Source of the DNA: Gibbula magus
Taxonomy: Eukaryota; Mollusca; Gastropoda; Trochida; Trochidae
Reading direction: 5' to 3'
DNA length: 64,000 bases
NCBI GenBank assembly: GCA_936450465.1
Contig: OW388305.1
Location: 55,542,625-55,606,624 of the forward strand
The notes beneath the pieces were generated by a model. It had not been told where the DNA came from. It did not search any database and saw nothing but the letters and a program-made list of their open reading frames with translations. The first letter of the stretch is position 1. The number at the start of each line of letters is the position of its first letter. Both the position numbers and the translations under genes were made by a program. This document shows, in pieces, positions 9,905-21,395 of the stretch.

Positions 9905-10930
9905 ATAAATGGCAAATTTGCAAAAACCTGCTACAGCGCCTTTAATAGTGATTATCAAGTTGTGCCTCATGATTGGAAATGAATTTTCCATGACCAAATA
10001 TGCATACATATGAAACATGATAGTGATTCCCGTAGAACCCAAGGGAGTTGCACGTGTTGCTGAACGTTGATTTGTTGTTTAAAGAAACGAAGGCATTAAG
10101 TCCCGTGGATATTTCAATTATCTTTCCAGCTTTTCCCAAATGGTAACTTGAAAAGCTGTCTTTTGTATTTAAACACTTTTTTGTTTCTCTTAATTGTCAA
10201 AGTTTGAATTACGTAATGTATAGAAATCAGGATCAATGTGTCATTCCCCATCATTCGTTAGTTACTGTCAAAGTATATTGTATTTATCAATTAATAATCA
10301 TTCATCTGATTGATTTGCACAAATGTACTTTATTTTGTGGACCACTCACAGCCATTGCTGCAGATATGTATCGCTCCCAGATTGTTTGATTATCTCCTCC
10401 TTGATGTTTAAGTTGATATCCAGACAGAACAACTTCGGAGAGTACAGCTAAATGCAAAAGAGTTGGGAAAAGTTCTAAAGGATTGCAGACTTGATCATGG
10501 CCATTCAACAGGTGGAGCACTTGTATTTCATATTTTGTGACAATTCATTAAATGCGTTATAAACCTATTATTTAACATGAAAGTCTTGATTATATATAAC
10601 ATAATAATGAGCTTTAGAGCCAGTGGCTCTATTTTGTTTCAAAAGTAATGGGGACGTTAGGGCTTTATTTTTTATTTGTATTGTTTCAGCAGATAAACCC
10701 TCTGAGGCTAACGTGAATCGATGTTTACTAAATGTAGTCATGTTATCACAACTAATTGGTAAGCTACCGAAATGAAACAACAGACAGGTGAATTTACCAT
10801 AAAAACTTACTCCTATATATCAATAGAGCAGTGCGGTTTTACTAGCCTGCTAGTGATTAATCTTTTTAAGTAAGTAAGGTTATTTCATTTTATACAAGGA
10901 TAAAAAAACACTATGTTGTTATATTTATTT
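9905..10930. other. Intergenic or intronic DNA, little visible
   Basis: Only short unconvincing frames. The hairpin-like 'AGAGCCAGTGGCTCTATTTTG' at about 10,616-10,637 resembles the 3' terminus of the GGCCTGAAAGGCC family listed below. Nothing else is recognised. Confidence 0.45.
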
Positions 10931-10938
10931 CATTTGAG

Positions 10939-11469
10939 GTGCAATATACCCGTTCCCGTCACGACTCCAACTGTTCAACCAACACCCACATCTGAAGAAT
11001 AGTCTTTCCTCCATTGCCGAGGAGCGAGGAGGCAATGTTTTCGTTTCTGGATCCTTACTCCGAGATCTTGGACAGGAAGATGAAGATATACCGAAACATG
11101 TTGTATGTGATGTTTGCATACTCTCCCGTACCCAGCCCTTCGTCTTCATCACAATTACTTCAGGTACATTTTCTTCAGCAACAGTTATTAAGTATAACGC
11201 CACAGTTGCAAGAAACATCAGACTTACAGTTGAGAGTTCAAATATGAAGTTTGACTTTGTAAATGGGGTGATTCCTCTGTCATCTGTCCATAATGGATCG
11301 TTAGGGGAGCGTGTTTGTGACCTAGAATCCAACGCTTACAAGACGGCATTCCCTCAGTCCCTCCTGATGACCAACCAGAAATACAGGAATGTCTTAGCTG
11401 CCTTACTCCCTACTGATGCGATTGAGCTGGCGTCGTATTCAGACTGTGAATCTGGGTGCCATGAACACG
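10939..11469 (+). CDS. Protein-coding exon of an unidentified host-like gene (partial)
   Basis: One plus-strand frame stays open for 177 codons and ends exactly at a strong splice donor (CACG|GTGAGT, 11,469/11,470). It could start at an acceptor after TTATTTCATTTGAG (10,938); the only upstream stop in this frame is at 10,935. The protein includes IAEERGGNVFVSGSLLRDLG, DEDIPKHVVCDVCILSRTQP and LASYSDCESGCHEH. Composition is soluble and mixed alpha/beta, with no transmembrane segment. Base composition is richer in G+C than the surroundings, as expected for coding DNA. It does not resemble the retroelements here. A schlafen-like or DUF2075-like AAA protein crossed my mind, but I cannot support it from motifs. 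No following exon could be identified. Confidence 0.55.
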
Positions 11470-11479
11470 GTGAGTTGTA

Positions 11480-12420
11480 GCTTTCAACAAAGTAACCAAA
11501 CAGGATATACACCCTCATAGACAGCCCAACAATTTAATGAATTGGCGGCCATTTTAAATTTTTTTTGGCCATAATGGCCACCAGGGGCGTTGCCGACGTG
11601 GATCCACATCCATAAATAATAAGAAGGGTTTATGTCATCTAATGTTAAAATGTGTAAATGTTTAAACCCAGAGTGCACGATTGATTGCTTAATCATGTTT
11701 TGGGGTCACATATATGTCCAATGTTATCATTTGTATTATTTAATTGAGAATTATCAAGTTTAACCAGTTTAAGCTCAATCAGTTCAGTAAAACGAAAATA
11801 CAGCCATTCAAAGTCATGGTCTTGATCGAAAACCGGACAATTGACCTTGGCTTGCTGCAGTCATTAAGTCAAACGTAATTTGAAAACTTAAATAAAGTAA
11901 ATCAAAGACAGATTTGCTGAATAGGTTTAATAGGTAATAGATTTTAATAGGTGTTTAATAGGTCTTATGACGAGTACATAAGTGAGATAGTCATAATTTC
12001 TGGCTACTACCCAGTATGAGACCGTTCCTTGGTTTTCATTGAAACATTCTAAAAAATGTGGACAATTCCTGTCCTCGATATTCTAAGGTGTCTTAATCAA
12101 CGAGAACAGCCATGATTGAGCTGTTTTTATGTTTAATATAAACATAAACATCTAATAAGACTAAAACAACACTTTCATTTGTAAATATACACCCCATTAA
12201 TTTTTAATTTGATTAATAAGATTTTAAAGTGGTTAATTTGCTATGTCCCAGCAAAGAGAAATGCAATTTCAAACGCCTGTCATTTGAAAATAAATGTCTG
12301 AATGTTATTTTCCACATGTGGTTGAAAGTAACAACAATTTAAGCACATCTTATGTGTATCAACTCAATCTAGGCTTATGTTAATATTATTTTCACACTGT
12401 CTAAGGTTTGTCACAGGAAA
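11480..12420. other. Intron-like stretch downstream of the exon
   Basis: AT-rich sequence after the donor at 11,470. It has no second exon with matching phase and no clear repeat. Confidence 0.4.
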
Positions 12421-12423
12421 AAT

Positions 12424-14970
12424 GTCTTTCCTGTAACAGTGCCATATAATCTTGAACAAATAGATGATCTCTAAGTTTCTGCCAGGAAAAATCCTGTCAT
12501 GGTGAGTGCTATATTTTGCTTCACAAAACTAGCCATGTGCTCTGGAATTCAGACAGATACTTCTTGTAAAAAGTTCACTTCAATGAATCAATTAAGAGAG
12601 TATTTTTTATCGATGTCTTTCCTGTAACACTTATTTCCCATATGCTGTCCCGTTCGAAAGAAGTAGGAGTCTGTAATTCAATACGGGTTGTTGAAAGCAA
12701 CACTCACTATAGGTCTGGTCAACTGGAGGGATCAGTCATCGTTTTTAATTGCACTTTTGAAGAGATATTGTCTTTCATGTAATAGTCTCTTCCTGTAACA
12801 AAATTCCTGTTACAGGAAAGGTCAGAGCTGTTACAGCAAGGACATTTCATCTCTATTTGTTTAAATTCTTATCACAATCATTTTATATTTAAGATAAAAA
12901 TGAAAGATTCAATAAACATAATGCATCATCCTCATGTGCAATACTTCAAATACTTTAGGAAATCACAGAGATCAAAGCATCACGCGTTTACACTAGAAAT
13001 TGTTACTGTAAAGACATGATATTGTTACAGCAAAGAATCTGCGGAAGATTATCACAACTAAAATAAAAAGAAAAGACATGTTCAAATTATGCATTTTATT
13101 ATTGATAGTAGAAACAACGTCAGGGGGAATCTGAGCAGATAGGTGCATTATTTTCTATTATCTGAAAGCAGCAAAGCATTATACAAAGTGTTACAGTAAA
13201 GACCTTCATTGTTACAGTAGAGACCTAACATTGTTAGTAACTTACTGAATCTTTTGCTATGGATAAGACTTCTAAGCTACCTCATGGCTGTGTTTAAAAT
13301 AAGAGCTTATAATATAGTGCAGATCTTTATTTTAACAAATCTAGACAAACTGAATACACAGTACTGAAGCTTAAAGAAAAAAAATAACATTGATGAATGT
13401 AGAATAATTATTAAATTTTATAGACTTAATGTTGTCTAACGTGAACTAGACAGAATAGGATTTAGTAGTACCCAAGATTAGTCTTGAATTGATTTTATTT
13501 GGATTTCAAGGGAGAAATCCTGCTGTGACAGTCTAATTGGTCCTGATGTTATTGATACATCTGCAACGTATGATCAACAGTCTCGTTGACCAGTACCATT
13601 CACAGGAAATTAAGGATACTCAATATACTGCAAAAACTTATGAAAGTATGATGTATCATGTATCCACATCCCTCTCAGACTATTGTGTTTGGGGAGGGGA
13701 TGAGGGGTAGATACTTTTATGTTACAGTAAGATAATGGGTATCCTCAATTCCTGTTTACCAGTTATATAGCATGATGCTCCTAATTGCTGAAGAAACAGA
13801 TCACTGGAAACTACAATGGAAGGCTATACTGGTTTAACCAATAAAATGGAGTTATATTATGCTCTTTGCAGAGTTTGTTATTTCAAAGTGTTTATCAAGT
13901 TTGATATCATTTAGTCCCTGCATTGTTCGAATGAATATGCTTCAGTTTAACTTCGTAGATAACGTGTTAGTGTTCCAAATAACAATATACACATTCCTTA
14001 GATATTCTCCAAACACCGTTCAGCCTGTAACATTATTGTCTGTCCTGTAACAAATCTTTGAAATAACGTATCTATGTTATTTTAATAAAAAGTATGTATA
14101 TGGCAAGAGAAGACGATATCCAGGTGTCATTTCAACCATAACTTCAGTTACATTTCAACTTTTAGTCATTCTTCATACAATAATGTTCAACCTTGTTCTT
14201 TAATGTCTTTACAGTAACAACGATTTGTCTTTACTGTAACAAAATATTTAAATGTGATCAATACCGAAAATAAATACAACGTATCATGAACTAGTTCATT
14301 GTAGATATTAAGCTATGATTGAAATTTATCGTTTTTGCTTGGCTTGATCTAAATGACCAATCCAATCTCATCGAAAATAACTAAATGTTATTGAATTGTC
14401 TTTTCTGTAACATGTTATGTCTTTACTGTAACATTATTGTTGATATAATTGAAGTCGTTAAAGTCACATTACTAAAGTTTTATTGCGAGTCATTCCTTCA
14501 ATACTACATGTGTCTCAATCAATAAAATTTGGCAATGTCTTGAGATATCAGTAGAATTCTGGGACACTCTCTGTGTTTGTCTGTCCAGTAACATAGGGTG
14601 TCTTTACAATAACAGTGTTGTCTTTCCTGTAACATCGTCTTTTTCTTAATTAGTTACATAAGTATTAATAATATAATGTCGACAATATCCTGAAGGAATA
14701 CATTAATATGTATGTGACAATGTCAGTAAAACTGGTTATTACAAAGTCAATTATTTTGGAATCTAAAGGTTTTGAAAATTTACTCCAGCATTCTGTTTTC
14801 CTAGGCAAACATTCGGTTGCTATTATTTTTAATTTCCAAGTAAATTATTAGCACATTTTGTGATATACCTACTTCTTAAAAGACAAGGTTTTAACATACT
14901 TTGGAATAATTTGAAATAATCACTATATTTAAACATTTTTACCACAAAATATAACTGTTACAGGAAAGAC
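12424..14970. repeat. Dispersed 15-bp motif field (GTCTTTNCTGTAACA), both strands
   Basis: About 18 matches to GTCTTTMCTGTAACA or its complement occur in 2.55 kb of otherwise non-repetitive AT-rich DNA. Plus orientation: 12,424; 12,615; 12,770; 12,785; 14,038; 14,205; 14,227; 14,398; 14,419; 14,579; 14,600; 14,620. Minus: 12,808; 12,829; 13,001; 13,023; 13,189; 13,210; 13,720 (partial); 14,956. Within clusters, most starts are 20-22 bp apart, separated by 5-7 nt of unrelated sequence. Cluster to cluster is mostly 155-193 bp. The flanks between clusters do not look repeated. No ORF explains it. Confidence 0.8.
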
Positions 14971-15191
14971 ACTAATGGTCACACTAGCTAATTAAATTGA
15001 TTGGCCACAGACTTAATATATCTCATTAAGCCCTGCGTTTATATTTTTCTCATATCTTAATGATATGTCTTCACATTTGTGAAAAAAAGTTCTGAAAAAT
15101 TACATAATTATACCTCCTCCTTACAGCGTAAGCTGGGGTATATAGCGTTCATTATTTCCGTCCGTCTGTCTGTCCGTCCGTCTGTCCGTCC

Positions 15192-15965
15192 GTGCGGAGC
15201 AGATCTCCCAAACTATACATGCTAGCATCACCAAACTTCATACACATGTCAACCATGATCCCTAGTTGTGCCTTTTGAGGGTAAGAAATATTTCTGAATT
15301 TCATTTTTTTCGGTTTCCATGGAAACATGACTAAAACATAACTCTTTGAGGAAGTCATTTTGTGCGGAGCAGATCTCCAAAACTATGCATGCTAGCTTCA
15401 TCAAACTTCATTCACATGTCAACCATGATCCCTAGTTGTGCCTTTTGAGGGTTAGAACTATTTCTGAATTTTAATTTTTGCGGTTTCAATGGAAACGTGA
15501 CTAAAAAGCAACTCTTTGAGGAAGTCATATTGTGCGGAGCAGATCTCCAAAACTATGCATGCTAGCTTCATCAAACTTGATACACATGTCCAACAGGATC
15601 TCTATAATTGTGCCTTTTGAGGGTTAGACCTATATCTGAATTTTATTTTTTGCGGTTTCCATGTAAACGTGACATAAACAGGGACTCTATAGAGAAGTCT
15701 TGTTGTCCGGACCATATCTCCCATACTATGCATGTCAGCTTAACTTAACTTGATACAGAGGTTAACCATGATCCCTAGAAGTGTCTTTTGAGGGTAAGAC
15801 CAATATGCAAATGCTATTTTTGGATGGTTGCTATGGAAACATGACTTCAACAGTGACTATGTAGAAGTCAGTTTGTCCTAAGCATATCTCCTGTACTACA
15901 TTTGAAAGCACCACCAAACTTGAAACACATGTCAACCATGATCCCTAGATGTGCCTTTTGACAAC
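15192..15965 (+). repeat. 171-bp tandem repeat, about 4.5 copies
   Basis: The units open with GTGCGGAGCAGATCTCC near 15,192, 15,361, 15,532, with divergent starts near 15,704 and 15,876. Each contains 'CCATGATCCCTAG', 'GTGCCTTTTGAGGGT' and 'TTCCATGGAAAC'. The first three copies are most alike; copies 4 and 5 are diverged. Confidence 0.9.
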
Positions 15966-16322
15966 TGGACCTTACTCATATAGATTACATCTTCCAATGT
16001 TATGTAGAAACATCTGAAGCTATGTGATCCACTTCATCAAACTGTACAGCAAAAATAACTTCATTTCTAATGTTGCGGAAATGAAACGGATTTTGGGTAA
16101 TATAGATTTCCGCAACGTTTCCGCTCTGCTGAAATGAAGTTATCCGTTTCCGCTTCATTTCCGAAATGGAAATAGTCATATGTTTATTTCCGTTGCGTTT
16201 TTTAGATGGAAACCGCATTTGTATATTTCCATTGTGTTTCCAACAGCAGTAAATTAAAAGATTGTTTGATAGGACAGATTTCCACATCGTTTCCGCATCC
16301 GGAATTACAACTACATTTCAAC

Positions 16323-16390
16323 TGCGGAAATATTGCGGAAATGAACAGTACCCAAATTTGGGTACTGTTCATTTCCGCAATATTTCCGCA
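16323..16390. repeat. 68-bp perfect palindrome without spacer
   Basis: Every base from 16,323 to 16,356 is complementary to its mirror in 16,357-16,390, with centre AAA|TTT. Each arm contains two GCGGAAAT units (TGCGGAAATATTGCGG) and GAACAGTACCC. It lies at the end of the GCGGAAAT-rich part of the tandem-repeat element. Confidence 0.97.
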
Positions 16391-16409
16391 CACTGAACTT
16401 TTTTAAATG

Positions 16410-17250
16410 TTCATGTAGGCTTAATGCCAATGTGTGTTTTGTTTATGTTTCCAACTCTAACATCTGAAAACCGTGTCCTGTTCTCTAAATTACAAATATG
16501 AATATATTTGAGAAAAGGTTATTTGGTAAAATACCTAATGTTATTAAAACAAAATACACAAGAAACAAACCTATAATACTTACTGACGGCATATTGTCTT
16601 GGTCTGATCTAAATATATTAACATTAATATCAGGTTATTTCATTTTGGAAAATTAAAAGAGTTGACATACATTATGTCGTTAGTAGGCCTAAGGGTGTCA
16701 AAATCATAAGAGTATGAACAATGTTGTTACAATTGTATATATAGCTCATAGCATCTACAAATCAAATTAAGTATTTCCTCTTCCAAACTCCCTTGAGATG
16801 TTTACCAAAAATGATTGCCCGAAGCCTGCTTAATATTAAAATGATTAAAATGTCAGACAATAACATTATTCAGTTCAAATATGTAGTCAAAGGAATTAAA
16901 CTTAGCAATTTTTAGAAATATGATTAAAATTGAAAAGAAATCAAAATGAAAAAAAGGACAAAATTGTGATCTGAAAATGTGTAAATTTAAAAAATATATG
17001 CAATAAATAATTACATAATTTAAAATATGTCCCGGCCTTTATTTTATATACACTGCATGAGCAGACTACATAATATTTTGAGGTATCTGACATATTCTTT
17101 GGCTTAATTTTGTATTTGATTAACTGGAAATATTTAATATTAATAACCCGAGGTCTCAAACATTGGGGCTGATTTTGTCATTCATATTTAACAAATAAAC
17201 TTCGGTCATAAAAGGTAACACAGTGATAGAAATTAGCCATTTTATCTACT
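16410..17250. other. AT-rich, no feature recognised
   Basis: Only chance-length frames; no repeat, exon or RNA recognised. Confidence 0.5.
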
Positions 17251-17253
17251 AAA

Positions 17254-17664
17254 ATGATCTGTCAAGTGCACTTGCACTTCAGTCACAGACGTCAGCTGTT
17301 TGAGTTGTCTCCCTTCGACCGTCAATGTCACGTCGAAGACCTCCTGTACCTTTTTGTTCTCTGCACTGTTTTCAGCTTTAACAGCTTGACACGAATGAAT
17401 TTTTCCGTTCTACTTCGGCTATTTCCGACAATGACGTCATGCCATAGAGTCGTTTCACTGACGCAACAAGCAGACGACAACGCCTTGTGTTTACAACAAA
17501 CCAAGTGCGAGAAGAATCGAGCTTGTTTACAGACTTTCGGTCAGATCTGCCTGAAGGCCAGACCAAAGCTATTCAAGGATGCTGTGCCCGACATTTCACT
17601 GGCCGGCAAAGAAATTCAGCTGACAGCGACGGACCGACCTGCTCCATTTGAATTCAAAGTTTGA
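17254..17664 (+). CDS. Unidentified 136-codon ORF, candidate first exon
   Basis: An uninterrupted plus-strand frame of 136 codons lies in a locally GC- and CpG-richer patch. A perfect cAMP-response palindrome TGACGTCA (17,432-17,439) falls inside it, and another ACGTCA lies at ~17,289. The C-terminal half (LFKDAVPDISLAGKEIQL...FEFKV) looks more protein-like than the N-terminal half, so the true start may be the internal Met at about 17,395. I recognise no family. The patch could instead be a promoter or 5' UTR with an incidental ORF. Possible downstream exons are at 18,007-18,152 and 26,580-26,721, but phase continuity is not shown. Confidence 0.3.
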   Translation: MICQVHLHFSHRRQLFELSPFDRQCHVEDLLYLFVLCTVFSFNSLTRMNFSVLLRLFPTMTSCHRVVSLTQQADDNALCLQQTKCEKNRACLQTFGQICLKARPKLFKDAVPDISLAGKEIQLTATDRPAPFEFKV

Positions 17665-18006
17665 TCAAGACAAGAGAGGAGGCCATTGCACTTTCATGAG
17701 AGGTGACGTCTGACATGTTTTTATGTACAGTAGCCTGCACGTATGCATGAATATGTTTAATAGTTTATTGCTTAAAAGTCGATATACTAATTAGAATCTA
17801 TTTTAATTTTCATTAATGTTTTTTTTCTCTATCTGCCAAAAAATAGTGACACAATTTTGGCTAATTTCCGGTTCACCTCATTTTTTCGCCATAGACAATG
17901 TTTACTGTCCCGTAGAGCCAAGAGTCAAAGGTATTGCAACAATCTCTGTTTTTCTATAGGATCTCATGTTATCAAATACTTATGTCTATTCAATATTTGT
18001 TCCAGG

Positions 18007-18152
18007 TAATAAACGGCACTGTCGAAGGTCATCGCAGGACGGCGCCATAGGACCAGGGGGAACGAATCTTGAGTTTCCACCTGCCTAGCAACCGGCGATA
18101 CTGGGAAAGGCGAGAGAGCAAGCACGAGTCAAAGACATCATTTCCAAAGCCA
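18007..18152 (+). other. Candidate spliced exon, coding status unclear
   Basis: A GC-richer 146-bp block is bounded by TTGTTCCAG| and AAAGCCAG|GTTTCA. All three frames contain a stop, so it would be non-coding, a pseudo-exon or a 5' UTR exon. Confidence 0.25.
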
Positions 18153-18682
18153 GGTTTCACGTATTCAGACTTCATTTGTTGAATGTGTTAATTCATACAT
18201 TAATTGCGAGCATTGAAATTCTGAAATTATTTCCAAAATATTAGATTTGCAAAAATTTTGGATGTCAATTAGCAATTAGTCAAGAAATCATAAAATATCA
18301 TAAATTGTATTATTGGTAAATTCTAATATACCGGTAATAATGATATATAATTTCAATACACCAAGGCATAAGAGTAGGTGTGAAGGGTAATCTTCATAAT
18401 AAAATAACAATACCTTGACCTGCAAAGAATATCGATGATTAAAGTAATTTGTATAAATAAACCATTCATTCATAATTTAAAAATCCAAGAAATCTGATTG
18501 AGGCATGTGGTAACGTAAACACCGGTTGGAAACAGAAAAAGGGATTGGGGTTTAATATATCATGTATTAAAAATTAATTCTAATATTTCTTTGAGAGAAT
18601 GGTCATTTTGTGAAAATTCTGAAACTAAAATATGTGTATTTTTAGTTGCAGTACCTGCAGGCCAAGGTATGAACTACAGTCT

Positions 18683-19160
18683 GGGGTCAAAAGTTCTTCC
18701 CCACCCTAGCTTTTTCCATAGACTTACATGTTAATTAACCTTTGCAAGAATAATTTTCATAATTTAACTTTAAGTCAAATTGTTGTAAAATTTAACAAAC
18801 ATCTTTGAAAATATGTTAACTGTGCATCTGTAATTTCGTTCATCTTTATGTTGATCACTCATCAAATGACATCCAACTGAAGAACGTATATACAAGTTCA
18901 TGTACCAATGTCCCATTGGCCACCATGTTAAAGTATTGAGGTATAATGTATATGCTTTGCTTACATGAAGACATTTTTCTTGACACTCGATGGAAACTAA
19001 CATGAAAATTATGTGTATGTAGCTGAACTGATTTCCAATCTTTTGATATATATTTTATAACCATTTTACATATATTTTAATTATGAAAATTATTCTTGCA
19101 ACGGTTAATTAACCTGTAAGTCTATGGAAAATGCCAGGGTGGGGAAGAACTTTTGGTCCC
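18683..19160. mobile_element. MITE with ~79-bp terminal inverted repeats
   Basis: Left arm 18,683-18,761 is about 90% complementary to right arm 19,082-19,160. The outer ends read GGGGTCAAAAGTTCTTCCCC and its complement. The interior (~320 bp) is non-coding. Target duplication is unclear (possibly CTG/TG-rich). Superfamily not assigned. Confidence 0.75.
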
Positions 19161-19489
19161 TGGGTGTAGATGGGTGCAAACTGTTCCAGTGGTCAGAGTA
19201 ACAAGGACAATACAGACAGTTGCTTCAGACTCATGTTGATCCCTACAACAGTGTCCTGACATGCCCAAGTATGTTATATTACTGTTTAATATTATAGTTA
19301 TTAATATTATTGATCTGATAAAGCCAATGCATATCCTTTTTATTTATTTTTAGTTCATCACTCTGCAGAATTTACATTCTTATTAGCTGGAATCTTGTGT
19401 GAAAACTTTTTAGTCAATTGACAATGTAGATTTTAATGTGAAATGACATCAGGTCTAGAAATAAACACTAGTCCTTCAGCCCCAGGCTA

Positions 19490-20110
19490 GAAAAAATTAC
19501 CTTGGGTTAAACCGTTATCAAAATTTGGAGACTGCTAGCCCTGTGGGCCAGAACTCACTTTCGGGGCTAGAAATTATTACAATTAACACTTGTCCTTCGG
19601 CCTGGAACTTGCCAATGCAAGGCATAACTCTTGCCAGTCTCCACAACTGGCTGATTTAGGCCTTGCAGTATTTCCTTAAAATCTGTGTTTAGAAATCCAT
19701 GCCCGCTTTGCATTTCTGGTGCAGCGATTCACTATCTTGACACAACAAAGCGAGGAAAATACTGCAAGGCTTAAATCACCCAGTTATGCAGACTGGCAAG
19801 AGTTATGCCTTGCGTTTGGAAGTTGTTCGGCCCGAGGCTAGTAAAAATGATGTTGGGCTAGCAAAGGTTAGCTTCGGTTAGCCCTATGGGCCGCTTAATA
19901 TTCCTGAATACTTATGAAAGAGCTTAGACTAAAAGTATGAGAAGAGATTCCTGTCTTTATCAGCAACAATGATTTAAGTGGGGAAAATACTTGCCATTGT
20001 AGTTTAAACTTATAACTGTTAGATAACTAGCAGATACTGGCTAGTGATACTCATATTGGGCTAGTAAAAATCTGAACGACTGGCCCTACAGGCTACTATA
20101 TGTTGGAGGT
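19490..20110. repeat. Degenerate repeat with CTAGCCC/GGGCTAG motifs and an 80-bp inverted pair
   Basis: Multiple GGGCTAGTAAAAAT and CTAGCCC(T)nTGGGCC motifs occur through the block. Inside it, 19,594-19,676 is inverted at 19,752-19,837 (shared 'CAAGGCATAACTCTTGCCAG', 'CCTTGCAGTATTT'), separated by ~75 bp. This looks like a small foldback element within an older repeat. A similar CTAGCCC/GAAGCC arrangement with 'ATCAGGGATCGACACTCGC' lies at 20,592-20,735. Confidence 0.6.
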
Positions 20111-20436
20111 TAGTTTCAACCCATAACCCCTGACTTTGGAATACTCATAGCAAGAGACAATCATCTTAACAAGTAATTGAATGGCAAAAAGTATGTCATT
20201 CAAACACAGAAGTTTAGATTTATCAATACGGTGTCGACTTTATGGGCTGGTCCAACTTTAACTAGGCCAAAGTAGTAGTCAAAATAATAACTAAGACCTG
20301 CAGACTACCATATGTTTCAATTTAATTTCTACCCTTGGACATTGAACCAATCTCTGGAAGATTGATATGTAATACTTTTAAAGTAGTGGCTTGTGAATCT
20401 TATTAGGTATTTAAAGGCACTGTAGCATGCATGTGC

Positions 20437-20560
20437 AGAGATTGGGAAAGACACCTTTGACAATGGGCCATTTTAAGGGCTTTGAGTAATTTTCTAGATT
20501 TTAAATGGGCCATTCTACTATGTGCAAAATGGCCTATAGCTATAGCCTATTTTTTCTCAA
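20437..20560. mobile_element. MITE fragment (GGGCCATTTT family), one end
   Basis: CAGAGATTGGGAAAGACACC followed by GACAATGGGCCA matches the terminus of the fuller copy at 24,118-24,296. The other terminus is not found. Confidence 0.5.
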
Positions 20561-20754
20561 ATTTTTCATTATTATTAAAGTATTATGAAATATCAGGGAT
20601 CGACACTCGCACTAGTCCGCTGGCTCGAAGCCAGTGAAAATTCAGAAGGGCTTGTGAAATTTGTTTGTATCCCTACAGATTAACATACGTCACTAGCCCG
20701 AAGTGCTAAAGATTTCCAGCAAGCGTCTACCCCTGAATATATATAGATATTGTT

Positions 20755-20830
20755 ACGTAACATTAGAGGGTAAAACATCCCGTTACTCAACCCGATAAGC
20801 TGTATCCATAGAAAACGGTTATCCGTTTTG
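20755..20830. repeat. Inverted partner of the 9.8-kb dispersed repeat
   Basis: Complementary to about 9,820-9,890: GGTAAAACATCCCGTTACTC here against GAGACGTTTTACC there, and TATCCATAGAAAACGG against TTTTCTATGGATA. Confidence 0.55.
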
Positions 20831-21119
20831 GAATATACCCAATTTAAAACATCTTTAACATTTTAAATAGCTCATCAAAAAACTTAATTATATTGCAGCC
20901 AAACTATTGACATTCCTAGTATTCCCTACATAAAATGGCCTATGCTAAACAATAAAATCATAAAATTTTAAGATTTATTAATACACACAGTTCTTTTATT
21001 TTTTTTAAAATTATGAAGTCATGACCAAATATGTCTAGTTTGAAATAAATTAGTGATAATGTAATACTACAGTGATAATACAATTCACATGCGTCATATT
21101 TCTTTCAAATCAAATAGAA

Positions 21120-21395
21120 CATATTTATTTCCGGATCAGATCTCTAAAACTATATGTGACCTATCCTCCCAGAATTTGGTACACTACCTCCTGAAATCAT
21201 GTAGATGTATCTTTTGGGCGTTGGAACTTTAAAAAAACAGTTTATCCTTGGAACTGTACATTTCATATTCATTCTGATTCAACGTTACACACAAGTTACT
21301 CATTCCCATAGATGTGCCTTTCCTATTTTCAATTATGTCAAACTATATTTGGAAGCAGGAGTATGTGAGCTATGCTTGCTTCTACTTTTAGCAAT
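21120..21395 (+). mobile_element. Decayed tandem-repeat element, 3' end only
   Basis: It contains one or two degenerate units (CCGGATCAGATCTCTAAAAC; CCATAGATGTGCCTTTCC). It ends in GAGTATGTGAGCTATGCTTG then CTTCTAC, the degenerate form of the terminal hairpin GTATGTGAGC-TTT-GCTCGC seen at ~33,300. Non-coding. Confidence 0.55.

Larger units (their letters stand above)
15109..16410 (+). mobile_element. Tandem-repeat-bearing non-autonomous element
   Basis: It starts with the terminal hairpin TATACCTCC...GGGGTATA (15,109-15,142), then a GTCC/GTCT microsatellite (about 15,153-15,192) and a 171-bp tandem array (15,192-15,965). A block of inverted GCGGAAAT/ATTTCCGC motifs follows (16,020-16,400), including a 68-bp palindrome. 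The phrase AAAAATAACTTCATTTC at ~16,048 recurs inverted at ~33,225 (GAAATGAAGTTATTTTT), linking this copy to the element ending at 33.33 kb. No coding sequence. The 3' terminus is not obvious. Confidence 0.6.
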
